From Fasciola hepatica (lineage: Eukaryota > Platyhelminthes > Trematoda > Plagiorchiida > Fasciolidae), in NCBI GenBank assembly GCA_948099385.1, contig CANUEZ040000014.1, forward strand, positions 2,480,001-2,544,000: a stretch of 64,000 nt of DNA, in the 5' to 3' direction. Positions 1 through 11,253 of this stretch are shown here, piece after piece (the stretch's first letter is position 1; each line of letters begins with the position of its first letter). Below the pieces are notes generated by a model. It had not been told where the DNA came from, did no database searches, and saw only the letters and a program-made list of their open reading frames with translations. Made by a program: the position numbers and the translations under genes.

Positions 1-174
1 TCGGTGGTTTAGTTTGTATTCAGCAGCCAGTCAGGCCATACGGATGTTAAACCCTGTTGAAGACGTTTGGGTCAATGGAATTTTTTCATGGCCACTGTAA
101 CTCGTATGTTCACAATTTCTTCATTTGACCTTTTTAATTGTTAATTTTTTACCGTTTTCTTATTCCAAATGTAG

Positions 175-280
175 GATTAAAAGTAGGATAGAACAAAATA
201 ATGCTGTAAGCCAGATCCAACCATATCATGAAAACCAATATGAAAACTCATCCACAGATAACCTTGACGGCTTTATCTGA
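175..280 (+). CDS. candidate last coding exon of a gene entering from the left
   Basis: A pyrimidine-rich tract ending in AAATGTAG at 165-174 looks like a 3' splice site. From the next base (phase 2) a frame of 34 codons runs to TGA at 278-280. Its translation (IKSRIEQNNAVSQIQ, ending STDNLDGFI) is polar, rich in N, Q, S and E, like a disordered C-terminal tail. No family is recognised. No AATAAA follows within the next few hundred bases, and a frame this short can arise by chance, so this is a weak call resting only on the acceptor and composition. Confidence 0.2.
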
Positions 281-996
281 GTAGTATCCGAACCGGTGAT
301 TCGGTTTCAAGGCAGATGCATCGTACCGATTTATTTCGTTTTCCTGTTCATACCATTTTGAGAAAGGGCTCATAAATTTGGTTCACTTTCGGTGTTTGAC
401 AGCTTCTCGTCCACGATGGAATGTCTTCACGAAATATTCCCTGGGATACATTTACTTAGTGATGCTTGCATGCCATGAAAGAGGCCGGAAGAAATGTCGC
501 GGTTTGCCAGTTTTAACTAGATTCAAAGTTGCTATGGCTCGAGTTCCCATTTGAGGCCCAATAGATAGGTATTGTGGTTGGTTAGAAAAGCTAAAGAAAA
601 TGGTCGAAAACCGTAACTAATGATGCGAAGGCTGTACGAACTGCTTAGAAAACTGGATTATGCATTGTATTGAGGACTTTTGTAAGTTAATGCACATTTA
701 GGCCAAACAGGAGTGAAACTGTCTACTGTCAATTTGAAGTGAGAAAACAAAGTACTTCAGAAAATTGCTGATTCATGCAAAGTCTTTCTGGGACTTTCAC
801 ATTGCCAATCAGAACGTGCTAAATAAGGCACAGCAGAGTTGCAATAGCTATTTATGTGGGAGGCGATGGATCTAGCTTCGGAATGTGTAGAGGGACGTTA
901 ACGCGTGCAGATAAGTCATAGCATACGGAATGGATGGAGTCCTCAAGAATCCTCAGGATGAATTTTTCACAAGTTATGGTGCGTAAATCACATACT
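281..996. other. no recognisable feature
   Basis: AT-rich sequence with frequent stops in all frames. No repeat, RNA gene or protein similarity seen. Confidence 0.5.
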
Positions 997-1256
997 TTAG
1001 AGATAAGAAAGTTTATGCAAATCAAAGGAACACGACCGTAATAGCCATAAGTGTAGTGAAATATTTCCTGAGTAGGAAGAACTACAGGAAGAAGAACGTA
1101 AATTTAAAACATTTGTGAATGTTGGAATATAGGCCAGAATGGGATGACACGTTTTGAATATTTCATCAGTTCTCGGAAAAATAAGTAGAGTCTTATTGAT
1201 TGGAGAAGGACCGACAGAGCGTATTTCAAAGACGGTGTAGTGAAGAAGTCGCTGAT

Positions 1257-1919
1257 TTACGTGATGTAGTGATAGAAGGAAAGAACGGCACCCCGGAGAA
1301 CACTGGAGTTGTTTATTAAGGGACTCGATAAACTCGTATCGACTTTTGTACACTGAGTTCCAATAAAAACCATCATCTTTTCACCGCGAAAGTAAATAGA
1401 TGAGATAGCCAAAAGAATGAAGCTTCTGAAGAGATGGATAATGGGAAACCAAATCAAATCAGAGGGATAGTTGACGAAGGCACAGCGAACTGATGTCACG
1501 ACACTACTCATGCTCGCCGAAGTTAAATGACAAACCGAAGAAACTGCGTTTCCGGCGCACCTGTTAGGTTTGTACAGATCTTGATAAAGGTCTTTGGAAA
1601 TAAAAAAGAGGAACGCAGACGGGTAGAGGTAGCGCGCTCGGTCTATTTTGGGTGCGGAGAAGGTGATGGCGATGGTACAAAAACGTTTTAACGATATGTT
1701 AGTATTGGAGTACTTAGGAATAGGCACTGCAGTTTCGGGTTTTCGAGAGGCATGAGTTGTGCCTTCATCAGTGGATATTTTGATTAGGGAGATCATCATT
1801 CCGGATAGCGAGTTTGCTGTAAATTCGAGAAAAGCGGAAGATAAACTGTCTGGGACCATAGCAAAGACTACCTTTGAGGTTCGAGTTAATATGCCGACTT
1901 CTGAGGAGTAGGGCTCCAT
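1257..1919 (-). other. 220-codon open frame of unknown nature
   Basis: This is the longest open frame in the window and runs on the minus strand. The product is rich in S, T, I and F with hydrophobic stretches (for example PIIHLFRSFILLAISSIYF), but no domain is recognised. Shorter minus-strand frames continue the same stretch (997-1353, 1972-2271, 2225-2449). The plus strand over 1770-1910 also reads without stops for about 45 codons, so either strand could be the former coding one. A decayed mobile element is as likely as a gene. Confidence 0.2.
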
Positions 1920-2439
1920 TTCTGAGGAAATAGAATGATTGTGATATAGTAAGATGCCCGTTGGAGGATGATTAAACGTGGTGTTCAGGCTGTCGGCATA
2001 TATATTGCAGTTCCTTAACCAGACCCGTTGTGTACATAGAAGCCTGATTCCGCGCTAAAGAAGTTTGCTGTTTGCCGTACAGAACAATTGATGGGCAAAT
2101 ATCATACTGTACCTGTTTTTCGATCAGAATAGAATGATCTTGCACAGAGGCCTGGTCGTTTTGCGTATAGGATTGTTCCTTTTGCCTTCTCAAAGATTTT
2201 AGCAATAGAGAAGCTATTCTATCGTTAATGAAACGTAGTCTCCATGGGACAATACAAGCTAAATATTGCATTCAATGTCTTCGTAACTACATCTAGCGGG
2301 TAAAGAGAGCATTCAAAAGTAAACCACGAAATAACGATAGGAATGGGTCTTTCAGGAAGGGTAATGTTGACGATTGACAAGTTCCTAGAAGTTACCTTTT
2401 TAATATAAGTAACATCTACAGATAAGCGGACAAAGATCC

Positions 2440-2550
2440 TCGGAAGCACACGAATGACTTCGCGGTTATTGCCGCTTATCAGCTATTCATATCCGGTACT
2501 GCTCTGTCCATCCATTCGTTTTCATACTTGTACACTCCGTAAGTGTTTCC
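2440..2550 (+). repeat. dispersed direct repeat, copy 1
   Basis: This stretch aligns by eye with 5155-5260. Shared blocks include a CGGACAAAG/GGGCAAAG start, a shared AAGCAC block, CTGCTCTGTCC/CTCCTCTGTCC and ACTTGTACACTCC. Copy 1 has an extra insertion near 2475-2492. Both copies lead into the same fold-back sequence (2551-2659 here, about 5290-5360 in copy 2). Family unknown. Confidence 0.6.
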
Positions 2551-2659
2551 TCACAAAAATCTAGTTTGCGCATCAGGGGTGTGAGTGGATGCTCCTCAAA
2601 GGACTCTTCTCAGAGGAGCATCCTTTCACACTTCTGATGCACAAATTAGATTGCTGTGA
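2551..2659. repeat. fold-back: 47-bp imperfect inverted repeat with 15-base loop
   Basis: The left arm is 2551-2597 and the right arm 2613-2659, with loop 2598-2612. Reverse-complementing the right arm gives about 39 of 47 matches; the innermost nine bases (GATGCTCCTC next to GAGGAGCATC) pair perfectly. The loop's GGACTCTTCT and the right arm recur at 5328-5356, but the left arm there has decayed. It could be a small fold-back transposon, a MITE core or the end of a larger repeat. No coding capacity. Confidence 0.85.
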
Positions 2660-2844
2660 AGTTTATTTATTTCGTCCTGGCCAGAGACCAGTGTGCTGAA
2701 TGGAAATAAATTTTGGTGTAGCGGTAGTGGGAGTTTGATCACTCATTGAAACAGGAGCTTTCAGTTGTAGGTGTAAACGTTCGGGGTGGTTGCTGATAAC
2801 TCTAAAACAGCATTCCGCTTGTTGGTCTCCCTAGTCTCCCTGAC

Positions 2845-3118
2845 CGGTGGTGGTCGGGTGGTTTAGAGCGTTTGTTTACTACCTCAGGGGTCCGAGGTTC
2901 AAATCCCCGCCTTCACCGGTTACTTTGGTGGTAGACAGTAATCCACTGTCATCCGTATCGTTCCCACACCTGTCATAGTGGGGCCTTATGTGGTTCTTCG
3001 CCACTCCAAGTCTCAGGGTCTGGTTACCGGTTGTCCCCAATAGTGCAGTGGGCCTTCGTGGCTATGGGGTAAGTGCCCCTTCCACTGCATTCATGCGGAG
3101 GCATGTAATAAAAAAAAC
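2845..3118 (+). mobile_element. tRNA-derived SINE, family A, copy 1 (full length)
   Basis: The head resembles a Leu/Ser-type tRNA: A box in GGTCGGGTGGTTTAGAGCG (2851-2869) and B box GAGGTTCAAATCCCC (about 2893-2907). A tRNA-unrelated body follows (GGTCTGGTTACCGGTTGTCC), then TTCCACTGCATTCATGCGG and an A-rich tail TAATAAAAAAAACAA. The order of parts matches copies at 34205, 47680-47950 (minus) and 63807. These would be RNA polymerase III transcripts mobilised by a LINE. Confidence 0.8.
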
Positions 3119-3833
3119 AAGTAAAGGGCTGGCGGGCGCGTGACAACATTGGAAAAACAGTCAGTATTGGTATCAGAATGGGTATGAAGGCGTCGGAAAT
3201 TAGTCTGATGTCTCTAGGAGCAGAAGGGAGCTATATACTGATTACTGATCACAGGGGCTCGAAACGTGAAAATATGGTATATCATCAGACAACCACGCAG
3301 GTAATGCCGTTACTGGAGAAAGTGAAGACAGCTTCAGACTGGCTAGACCGCTCGGAAGTGATTTAACAGACCACACCACTGACTGTCCTGTTCTCATATT
3401 GTTTTCTGTCTTGATAAATACACTCAAAGTTGGTGCTAACCAGTGCGGAAGTATCCTATCCTTGCGGGTTGTGCGACTAGAAGAATTCTGCCAACCAACA
3501 TACTTGCGTTTCATAGCCCAGGTTGATTTCGGCTGAACCGCACGAACATGAGTTGTGAAAAATGAAAAACATGGTGTCTCTAGTCCGAGTGAAAGTTTCC
3601 TTTGAGTAGCGAATTCTGGTTGACAAGTAGTGGCTATGAGAATAATTCTAAATTCACAGTAATCAAGTTCTCAGCAGGTTGTAGCGCACTTAATCATGAG
3701 GCGCGTCCGAAGTTACTGGAACAGAAATACAAAGTGCGTGCAGCGAAACAACCAGAAAGGTATTAACATTGTTGTCTTCCTTTTTTAATTCCTTGATTTT
3801 CTTCATTCTGTGATCTTTTCACCATTTCTGACC

Positions 3834-4206
3834 ACAGGTTTCAAGTGTGCTGGGAAAGTTTACACTTACTGCATCCGGAATGACGTGTATAAGTCTAATG
3901 TTCAACAAATGTTTATGTACTAGTGTTTTGATGAAATAGCAGAAATTATAGAGAAACATAAAGCTAACAAGAAGAATGACCTGTATGAAGCTGGAGAACT
4001 TCGTGCTCCTTGTGCCAAACAGAATGTCGAATTTGGAGAAAAAAATAAAATAAAATGTTCCCGTTCGGAAATCTTATGCACAGTTTATCAAAACTGTCCA
4101 TCTGATTCGATCAAAAATTCTTGTTCCGTTGGTCATCGTGGACCTCACGCATGTCCAATATTGGGGATGAACGGTTTTACTTATCTGGGCGCCAAAATCC
4201 ACTAAT
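3834..4206 (+). pseudogene. unidentified reading frame with one internal stop
   Basis: After a long pyrimidine-rich tract ending TTTCTGACCACAG (about 3776-3839), one frame runs 120-odd codons to TAA at about 4203 with a single TAG near 3922. The translation looks coding: FKCAGKVYTYCIRNDVYKS before the stop; CFDEIAEIIEKHKANKKND and YEAGELRAPCAKQNVEFG after it. The cysteine spacing and basic stretch suggest a zinc-binding or transposase-like domain, but no family is recognised. It may be a decayed exon or a transposon fragment. Confidence 0.3.
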
Positions 4207-5154
4207 GCCAGTGATATACTACCATACAAAGTCTTTCTGGATTGCACAGTGAAATCAGTTCACGTCTTTTAAAAACCAAATAACAACATTTTGATAGTGG
4301 ATGGACATTTCTGTGGCATTGCTCGATCGGTGACATGGCACACCTCTAGATATGACCGCATTCACTGATTATACATGGAACGGTTCGATTTTCTCGCAAA
4401 CGGTAAACTTGACTGGTGCGAGTCAAACGGTTTCCAAAACGATTTCTAGACCTTATGAACTCAGGTTCGAGTTTCTTCGCGTGATTCTGCATTCAACAAT
4501 ATCTTATTGTCAGAGACCCCCTTCCAGAAATATTGTACCTTAGTTGTACGGTAATTTTACTGCGTAAGAAGTTGTTTAGTTCTTTCAAGTATTTTTATGA
4601 CCCATATTTTTGTTGTGATTTCAGCCAATAGATTGCTCCACTGCAACACCGTTCAGTCTGATTCGTCAGTAATGATGAGTTAATCAGTAATCAAAAAATC
4701 ATCTGTGTGTAGTCGTGAACCTAGTGTGTAAGGAGCGAGTGTCGGTTATCTTAACTTTACCCTGGATTTGATTTTCAGACCATTCGATCAAAACTACTGT
4801 CAGTATCTTACTATTATAAAAGCAGTAGAAATTCACTTCGCAAAAGCAGTTTTTGGTGTAATGGTAATACACTTTTTGTACACGGCAGATTGAAACTTTT
4901 AGTCTTATCCCATTTTTTCTGATAGGTCGGTATGTAACATCAGTCAGCAGGTGCAATAATAATAGAAACAACCACAGTGTTGGTAGTAACAAGAACCTTG
5001 CACGACGACGACCCGAAGTTAGTATCTCCCATGCATTCACCCGAAGCTTGACTATGCATACGCCTGTTGAGTGTACACGTGATTCGTTTAGATTTTTCAG
5101 AAAGAACTTCAGATGAAGTAGTTGTGTTTAAAAATCTACGAGGTACATAGATGA
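4207..5154. other. no recognisable gene
   Basis: Short frames occur on both strands (for example 4352-4543 plus, 4699-5040 minus), none convincing. The right part leads into repeat copy 2, whose minus strand is open over 4940-5242 without a recognisable product. Confidence 0.4.
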
Positions 5155-5370
5155 GTGGGCAAAGTTTCTTGAAAGCACGCAGCCGATTTCGTGGTATGCG
5201 TACCCGATACTCCTCTGTCCATTCGTCTTCACACTTGTACACTCCATAGGTATTTTATTCGCAATCAAATCATGTGCTTACTTACGTTCAATATTTCAGT
5301 TGTGATTCACTAGTGGACTCTTCTACGGCGAGCATCCAATCACACCCTTGATGCAGAAATGACATTACTT
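5155..5370 (+). repeat. dispersed direct repeat, copy 2, with decayed fold-back
   Basis: Matches 2440-2640 in the same orientation, 2.7 kb away (see copy 1). The right arm (GCGAGCATCC, CACACCCTTGATGCA) and the loop are kept; the left arm is replaced by unrelated AT-rich sequence. Confidence 0.6.
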
Positions 5371-5899
5371 TTATTAATAACTCATGTAGTTTTTCTGCGT
5401 GCTGGATTTTGTTTGACATTTTTGTAGTGTCCGATATCTTTTGGTGACAAATGTATTCCCACTCGTGTAAGTCTAACCATGTCGTCAAATATTGAAAGGT
5501 TGTTTACAAATCCGCGCAACCCTCTGTCACATTCTTACGAGGATGCCGGAAGTAGTCCTTGATTTTCAAAATATCGACGTGCTTTTCTTTCAAAGTTCTC
5601 GGTATTCACTACACTTTAGTTTATCGATTCAGAATCATTTGGCTTTAGCTCCAGTATCTCTTAGTTTGTTTTTATACCATTCGAATAATCCGAAATCTCG
5701 TAAAAAGTTACGCTAGTCTAAGAGCGGAACTGTTAAGAATAAAAGTTGAAACCAATACAAACAAAATCAAGACGTGGTCCTAGTGAACTTTACATCCCTG
5801 AAAATTCATAAGTACGTAGTCTATGGCTGTCTTACTTGAGAGGCATATCTGGTATTTTGGTACTTTTTACTACACTGGCTTAGGTATTGATGTACAGTG
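5371..5899. other. no recognisable feature
   Basis: AT-rich flank of the Penelope-like element. A 74-codon plus-strand frame (5492-5716) looks like chance. Confidence 0.4.
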
Positions 5900-5904
5900 A
5901 TCTC

Positions 5905-6372
5905 TAGGTGCAACTCAGTGTGTTCAATCTGATCGCGGAGCACTGTAACTTTAGTAATATTTGGGTATGTGTTCGACCACTCTCGTGTTTAGCATTCCGT
6001 CGGTTCTGCCGATACATGCTTCCTTGCAGCTGTAGGAGAAGGCGTAAATGCAATGCATGTAGAATCAGTAGTAAATCTATCCTCGAATAGAGATACAGGA
6101 AAGCAACGAGTGACTGACAGCAGTCGTATTGTTGCGACACAATAGGTTCTGCGTGGCTTGCTTTTAATACGATGTGCAGTAAGCTGCATCAATCTGTCCT
6201 CTTTATAAGGAAGCGAGATGCAAATGTACTTTTTTGTCACAGTGTCGAACAATATAGACGCGATGCTCCTTTGTCTGCTGTGGAAACGAATGAAGCAGTC
6301 CGGGTACCCATTAGCGTGCAACGTGATGAAGAGATTTTCTATCTCAGTTAAGAGGGTATCCTTGGTACACAT
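5905..6372 (-). pseudogene. Penelope C-terminal region with GIY-YIG endonuclease start
   Basis: The minus-strand frame beginning at 6372 reads MCTKDTLLTEIENLF and KKYICISLPYKEDRLMQL, matching the linker after the reverse transcriptase in Penelope elements. A frame change near 6060 follows, after which 6052-6002 reads CIYAFSYSCKEACIGRT, then LNTRVVEHIPKYY. This is the GIY-YIG signature of Penelope endonucleases with the YIG tyrosine changed to Cys; the following Arg is kept. A stop cuts the domain after about 35 residues. Confidence 0.85.
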
Positions 6373-6499
6373 CTTGCCAGAACTGAAGAATAAGCTTTTG
6401 ATTGGTGCGCATCTATGTTTGATGGAGGAGAAACTATTAAAGTGGAGGTATTGGCCGGACCATGTTTGTCTGCGAAGCAGTAATCACTGGATAGAACCA

Positions 6500-7150
6500 C
6501 CCGATCTTCGTGTTATTAGCACATCCAAGAAGGCCAACGAGTTGTCGGTTTCAGTTTCACAAGTGAGTTTTAAGTTCGGATATTGGTTGAATATCATCAG
6601 GCTTGTTCAGGACAATGGATATGTCATCTAGATACTTTTTGTAGAAAACGATCTCTTTTATTACCGCATTTAACCTCATTTCGATCATTCCCATAAAAAT
6701 GTCTGCTGGGATATGGGGTCGGGGGGACCACTCATGGCTACTCCGTCAATCTGTCTGTAAGCTTTTCCCTGAAAATGGAACCGAATTTTGTCTATACACA
6801 GAAGAACGAGGGGTTTGAGAATTTCCGACAGTGAAGCGAGCCAGATTTTCTCTTTTTTAATAAAATCACAAATGAAATTCACTATTTCACGTAGAGGAAC
6901 ATTTGTAAATAGTGATGCGAGGTCAAACGAGCATATCATAGTGTCGGATATGTTAGCATTGCTTACAAGTTCACGGAATAGGAATGAATCGTGCCAAAGG
7001 TGAGCATCATGACACTTGTGGAGTGGTTGGAGCACTTCAACCAGCCACTGGGCTCTTTTTGTGTTGCGGCGAATCATACACAGACATTATTGGGTGTAAT
7101 GGGATATTGTGTCTGTGGATCTTTGGCAAACCAGATAAATTTGGTGTATG
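6500..7150 (-). pseudogene. Penelope-type reverse transcriptase domain, frameshifted
   Basis: The frame from 7077 down to 6685 carries AQWLVEVLQPLHKC and motif A SFDLASLFTNVP (Asp at about 6922-6924). Its motif B region reads GVAMSGPPDP where Penelope elements usually have GVAMGSPLGP. A frameshift near 6715 moves the rest to another frame, which reads ADIFMGMIEMRLN and then motif C YLDDISIVLNKP, with YLDD at 6623-6634. The catalytic aspartates survive, but the motif B changes, the frameshift and later stops (for example in the ELKTHL block) make it non-functional. Confidence 0.9.
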
Positions 7151-7650
7151 ACAACCTAATGGCCTCAACTGTTTTGACTACGTTGCAGTGATAAACCCAT
7201 GTAACACAAGAATTTGTAAAGCACTTGCTACTTGCTTCTCAACCAGTAAGACAGTATCTGGCGTAGAATCAGGCTGGAAAGTAGACTTAAAATGGTCAGC
7301 GTTTTGCTGGTCTAATCCTCGTCATCCATTATGGAAACACTTCAGCCTTTGTCCTTTGAGAACCAACGGTTGCTGATCATCCTTTAGTTAATTAAGCGCA
7401 TCGTAAAGCTTATACCATAGAGGTCATTTCTGCCGAATGATTGCATTGAGAAAGCTGTGTGCGGCGCCTACCAACTCCGATTCTCCCTACGGGATGGGAC
7501 CAGTTCTTTGGTTTTCTCGAAGAAACTTTCGAATCAAGCTTAGAAATAAGATTTATGTTTTTTGGCAGATATTTAAAGTTCAAGTTCAAGGAAGGAGTCT
7601 CCACTTTTGGTTTTAGTAAAGATTTGATGGACAGATAGTACACAAATTTG

Positions 7651-8500
7651 TCCGGTTCAGAGGAGTAAACGCCATCGACGAAGGATTTATGCCAAGACTT
7701 TTCCAGCCTTAACTTCGTGAATTAGATAGTTATGCGAATAGTAGACGATGTGATGTGATGTGACAAACGATCGAAAGGTCATTTAGTGTGTTTGGGGGTG
7801 ATGGTACGTGGACACCTATTGATCCAGCTCGGAGTGCACTGAGTCTCGTTGTGACAGTGTCAAACGACGAAGATTGGCATTTGTAGGCTTTATCTTATTC
7901 TTTTCTAGGAACACGAAACTGTTCATTCGGTATGTAACACATCACATCCAATGCTCGATAAAAATAAATTTGGTATATTCAGCCTCAATTTTGCAGCGCA
8001 GTTTCAAAGGGCGATCCCAGGCGTTGAATTTTTCGTGTAGGAGTCTTTTCATAAAACTTAAGCACTTAGATTCGGTAATGAATGTGAAAAAGCAAGCAGA
8101 AGACGGGTGCGAACTATATGGAAACCTTGAACTAGTATGGAATGCAATTTGGCTTAGCATCGATACAGCGTCCAGATCCGAACCGTCCTGGACAGGCAGG
8201 TTGTTGCTCATTATTGGGCACCTCAGCCTGTTGATTCAACCGCAACGATGATCAGATAAGAGACAATTAGCGATCCTTTTCTGCTTTATTGATCTATAGT
8301 CACTCGTTCCCTCAGCTGGACACCTACATTTCGGCTTCGGTTTTTCTATTCGTTTCAGGAAGGTAAGACTCAGTAACCAACGATAAATATACTTCTAAAC
8401 ACGATTCTAATTACGTACGCCAGCGTCAGATCGATAGTTGGTTTCACTGTGATGTTTGGTTTCTATGAATAACTATTAGCCCAAGCAGACTAATTTTCGC
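7651..8500. other. possible extension of the Penelope-like element; otherwise unassigned
   Basis: A 125-codon plus-strand frame (7874-8251) and an 89-codon minus-strand frame (7942-8211) overlap. Position and strand make the minus one (RPLKLRCKIEAEYTK) a candidate for the element's N-terminus, but no motif confirms it. Confidence 0.2.
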
Positions 8501-8908
8501 TTGCTACTTCATGCTCCGAATCTCACGATGAAACAAAAAAGGGTTTGTGAACGAAAGAAATTCGGGAGCAAAAAAATAAGACGGATTTATGTAAGTATTT
8601 ACTTGAATAATGACATGATGCTAACAGACAGGAAACTTCGTTACACTAATTCAGATAACTATAATGAGAAATGCTGTGGCAGAGGATCAGGGAAAGCAGT
8701 GAGACAAGCTCTCCTTGAATACCACCGTGACCGCATTGTCTACAAACAGCGGAAGAAAGACGGTTTAGGACGGCTTGCAGGTTTTGTGATCAGGGATATA
8801 ACCCTGGCCTTTATGCATCGAAGGGCAATCCCTAAGGTAGCACAATTGTCGTGCACACGAGAAATGGAATCCATAGTTGCCAAAAATGATCTCCATCCAG
8901 ACTACTGA
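8501..8908 (+). other. 135-codon open frame, unknown, basic
   Basis: The frame starts at TTG, has no good start context and encodes a lysine- and arginine-rich product (MKQKRVCERKKFGSKKIRR; HRDRIVYKQRKKDGLGRL). No domain is recognised. A donor-like GTAAGT lies inside it near 8590. It may be chance, a decayed repeat or an exon. Confidence 0.15.
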
Positions 8909-9007
8909 ATTTGACTTCCCGCTAGGTGAGAACGTTGTCGCGTCGATGTGTTAGAGTCACGGTTACTCACAACCAATTATTGTTCCCCCTAATCAGTGCT
9001 TTTTCAG

Positions 9008-9103
9008 AGCACGGTGGCTGATCAAACCGGTAAGAGTTGTTTCTGGGGGCCACAAGTGAAAAAAGTGCAGCCAGAAACCAGCAACCGGAGAGGTGTCTTA
9101 TAG
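9008..9103 (+). CDS. weak candidate exon
   Basis: TTCCCCCTAATCAGTGCTTTTTCAG (ending 9007) is a good acceptor shape. The next 31 codons are open in phase 0 (STVADQTGKSCFWGPQVKK) to TAG at 9101. A donor-like ACCG/GTAAGA at 9029-9030 could end it earlier as a 22-base exon. No family is recognised. Chance is a serious alternative. Confidence 0.15.
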   Translation, partial: STVADQTGKSCFWGPQVKKVQPETSNRRGVL

Positions 9104-11233
9104 GGATATCATACTCATTCCTATCATACTTTTTACTTCTACCTATGACTTCATTGGCGAAGACGTTGCGATATTTTGTAGTCGACTGTTAGTTGCCTTA
9201 CCTTCCTGGTCTTAATTTTCTCAATGATTGTTTTCCCGTCCATTCTTGTTGGTTTTCTTGGAATTGATTTAAATAATTTAGAACGGGGTCAAGTTGTATC
9301 ACTCAATAATGGAAATGCTCTATCCTTTTGTTGCTTTGCGTCAAGAAGCATTCGAATCCCGGCGACTGGTTTGATGCATTAAGTTGTGACTGGGTGACAA
9401 TTACACATACATTAGAAATGATGCAACAGTTGTGACAAACTCTTCATAATGAGTCTGACCTTTTGGGTAAACCGATAAATTGGTATAAGTACAAGGTGGA
9501 TCCAATCAAGAGGCATGCTTTTTAAGCCTACAGAGAAGTAACGAAAGAGGCAGTTCAATTCTCGACTAATTCTCTGGATCTGAAGAAAATGTTTCTCAAG
9601 GTGGAATATATTTTCACATGTAAATATTTCATGATCAATGGTTTTTGAGATTGTTAATGAAAGAAGCGTAATATGCTTCAGCCTGAGTAATATCTAATAA
9701 GTGGTTTATTGAATAGGAAAATGATTGTTACATGGTCTAATTTTTTCTGGCACCAAAAGTCAAAGAAAGGGGATGCAGTCTCAAATTCAATTCGCCTCTC
9801 CGCTTGAAAATATATTGCCTTTCGAAGCCAGTTCTCTGTTAGGCGCTCATCATTGTTAGTTACTTTCTTTCTGATCGGACATGCACTTTCAGTTACACCA
9901 AAAACTGGATGGTCATCCTCAAATATCTGTGATCACGAAGGTGTGCGCTTCTGGTACCACCAGAGTGGTTTTCAAAAAGCTCCCAGCCAAGAGTTTTCAA
10001 ACAACGAGAAAATCAAACCAACACGACCCGTTATGACGCACATTCTTCACACCAATCCACATGGAGAGATACGAAAATCTTCCATCCCTGGACTGCGTTT
10101 AAAATCACACGATCAGAAAACACCATTTACGAGTCACTTGGTGGTTGTTACTCCATTCCGAAGCTGGAATGGGTTTTGTTGCACCAGTTTAAGTCCACTA
10201 TCTTTTCGATCGTGCAGAAAATAACGTCGGTGAAAGCCTATCGTTCGTAGGTCTGCTCACTAGTTATTTCTGATGATATAGGCATGTATAAACGTTGTTG
10301 TACATGGTGATCAACTGCGATGTGGACGAAGTGGGGTTTGGATGAAGACATCCCAGATCGATGCGGTCATTTCACACACCGCACACCATCAGGATGTTCA
10401 TATTTCACCTAGAAATAACCTAAATCGTCAAGCGGCGCACAAATTATTCATAGTTAATCAGTTTAATTCAGTGTTCACCAGCTAGAGCACTTCATGTGGT
10501 CACACAAAACACCTAACTCCTCTGATTTATTTAAACAACAATATGGGAAAAATTATTTTGGTTGTCAATTTCACGTATACTCAGTCAGTTGTGAACGCCG
10601 GATTGATATTTTCACAACTACCATTATTGACCTACCTTTTCTCTGACACTCACTGTTTCTGCGTTTTGATCCCGGTTCTGTATTTTGAAGTGTCATGCGA
10701 CTTTTGAACTGATTCGTATGACCTATCCAATCATTTGTGTTACTAGCTGACTGATCGCATGAGAAATAGGTGGTCAAAGTCAACCATGCCAATGTTTTTC
10801 ATCGTAAACAGACTTTTCATTCGGAATAGAGATTATTGAACATTATCGATTGGTCAAAGGTCACTGATACTATTTCGATGTTGCTTACCACTTTAGTCAG
10901 TATGGTGAACTGTCACACGCTTTTTTAAGCAGTTTCTCATTGGTTGTCTGTGAAATCTTTAATTGTGTATATTCAGTGAAAATTTTGTAGTGCTGTTGGT
11001 CTTATCGACTGCTTGTTTACGATGTATATTCTAGTCACTGTATTCAAGACTAATTTCGTTTCTTTTTTCTTCTTACACTTAAGCATTATTACAGTAAATT
11101 GAGTATAAATGCGGCTATAGGGACCAACCGTACTATCACAGAAGACCAGTAGCAATAACTCTGGGATCTGAAGTGGAAAATCCCACTATCCATTAACAAA
11201 TCAGACGTGGTACCAGTTCGGATGATAGTGAGG
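9104..11233. other. no recognisable gene
   Basis: AT-rich. The only sizeable frame is 9853-10224 plus (123 codons), with no recognised domain and no splice-site support. A minus-strand AAG/GTAAGG donor-like site near 9196 follows a 34-codon open stretch with no convincing acceptor. Confidence 0.4.
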
Positions 11234-11253
11234 TCATCATCATCATCATCATC
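11234..11253. repeat. (TCA)n microsatellite
   Basis: About six and a half tandem copies of a trinucleotide (ATC/GAT). Confidence 0.95.

Larger units (their letters stand above)
5900..7650 (-). mobile_element. Penelope-like retroelement, degenerate
   Basis: Read on the minus strand from 7650 down to 5900, translated blocks appear in Penelope order: an N-terminal conserved region (LPKNINLISKLDSKV, near 7560), a LPKIH-like block (about 7100), reverse transcriptase, and a GIY-YIG endonuclease at the C-terminus. The frame breaks several times, so the element cannot make a full protein. The 5' end is uncertain: minus-strand open sequence continues to about 8210 without clear similarity. No terminal repeats were found. 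Confidence 0.88.
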
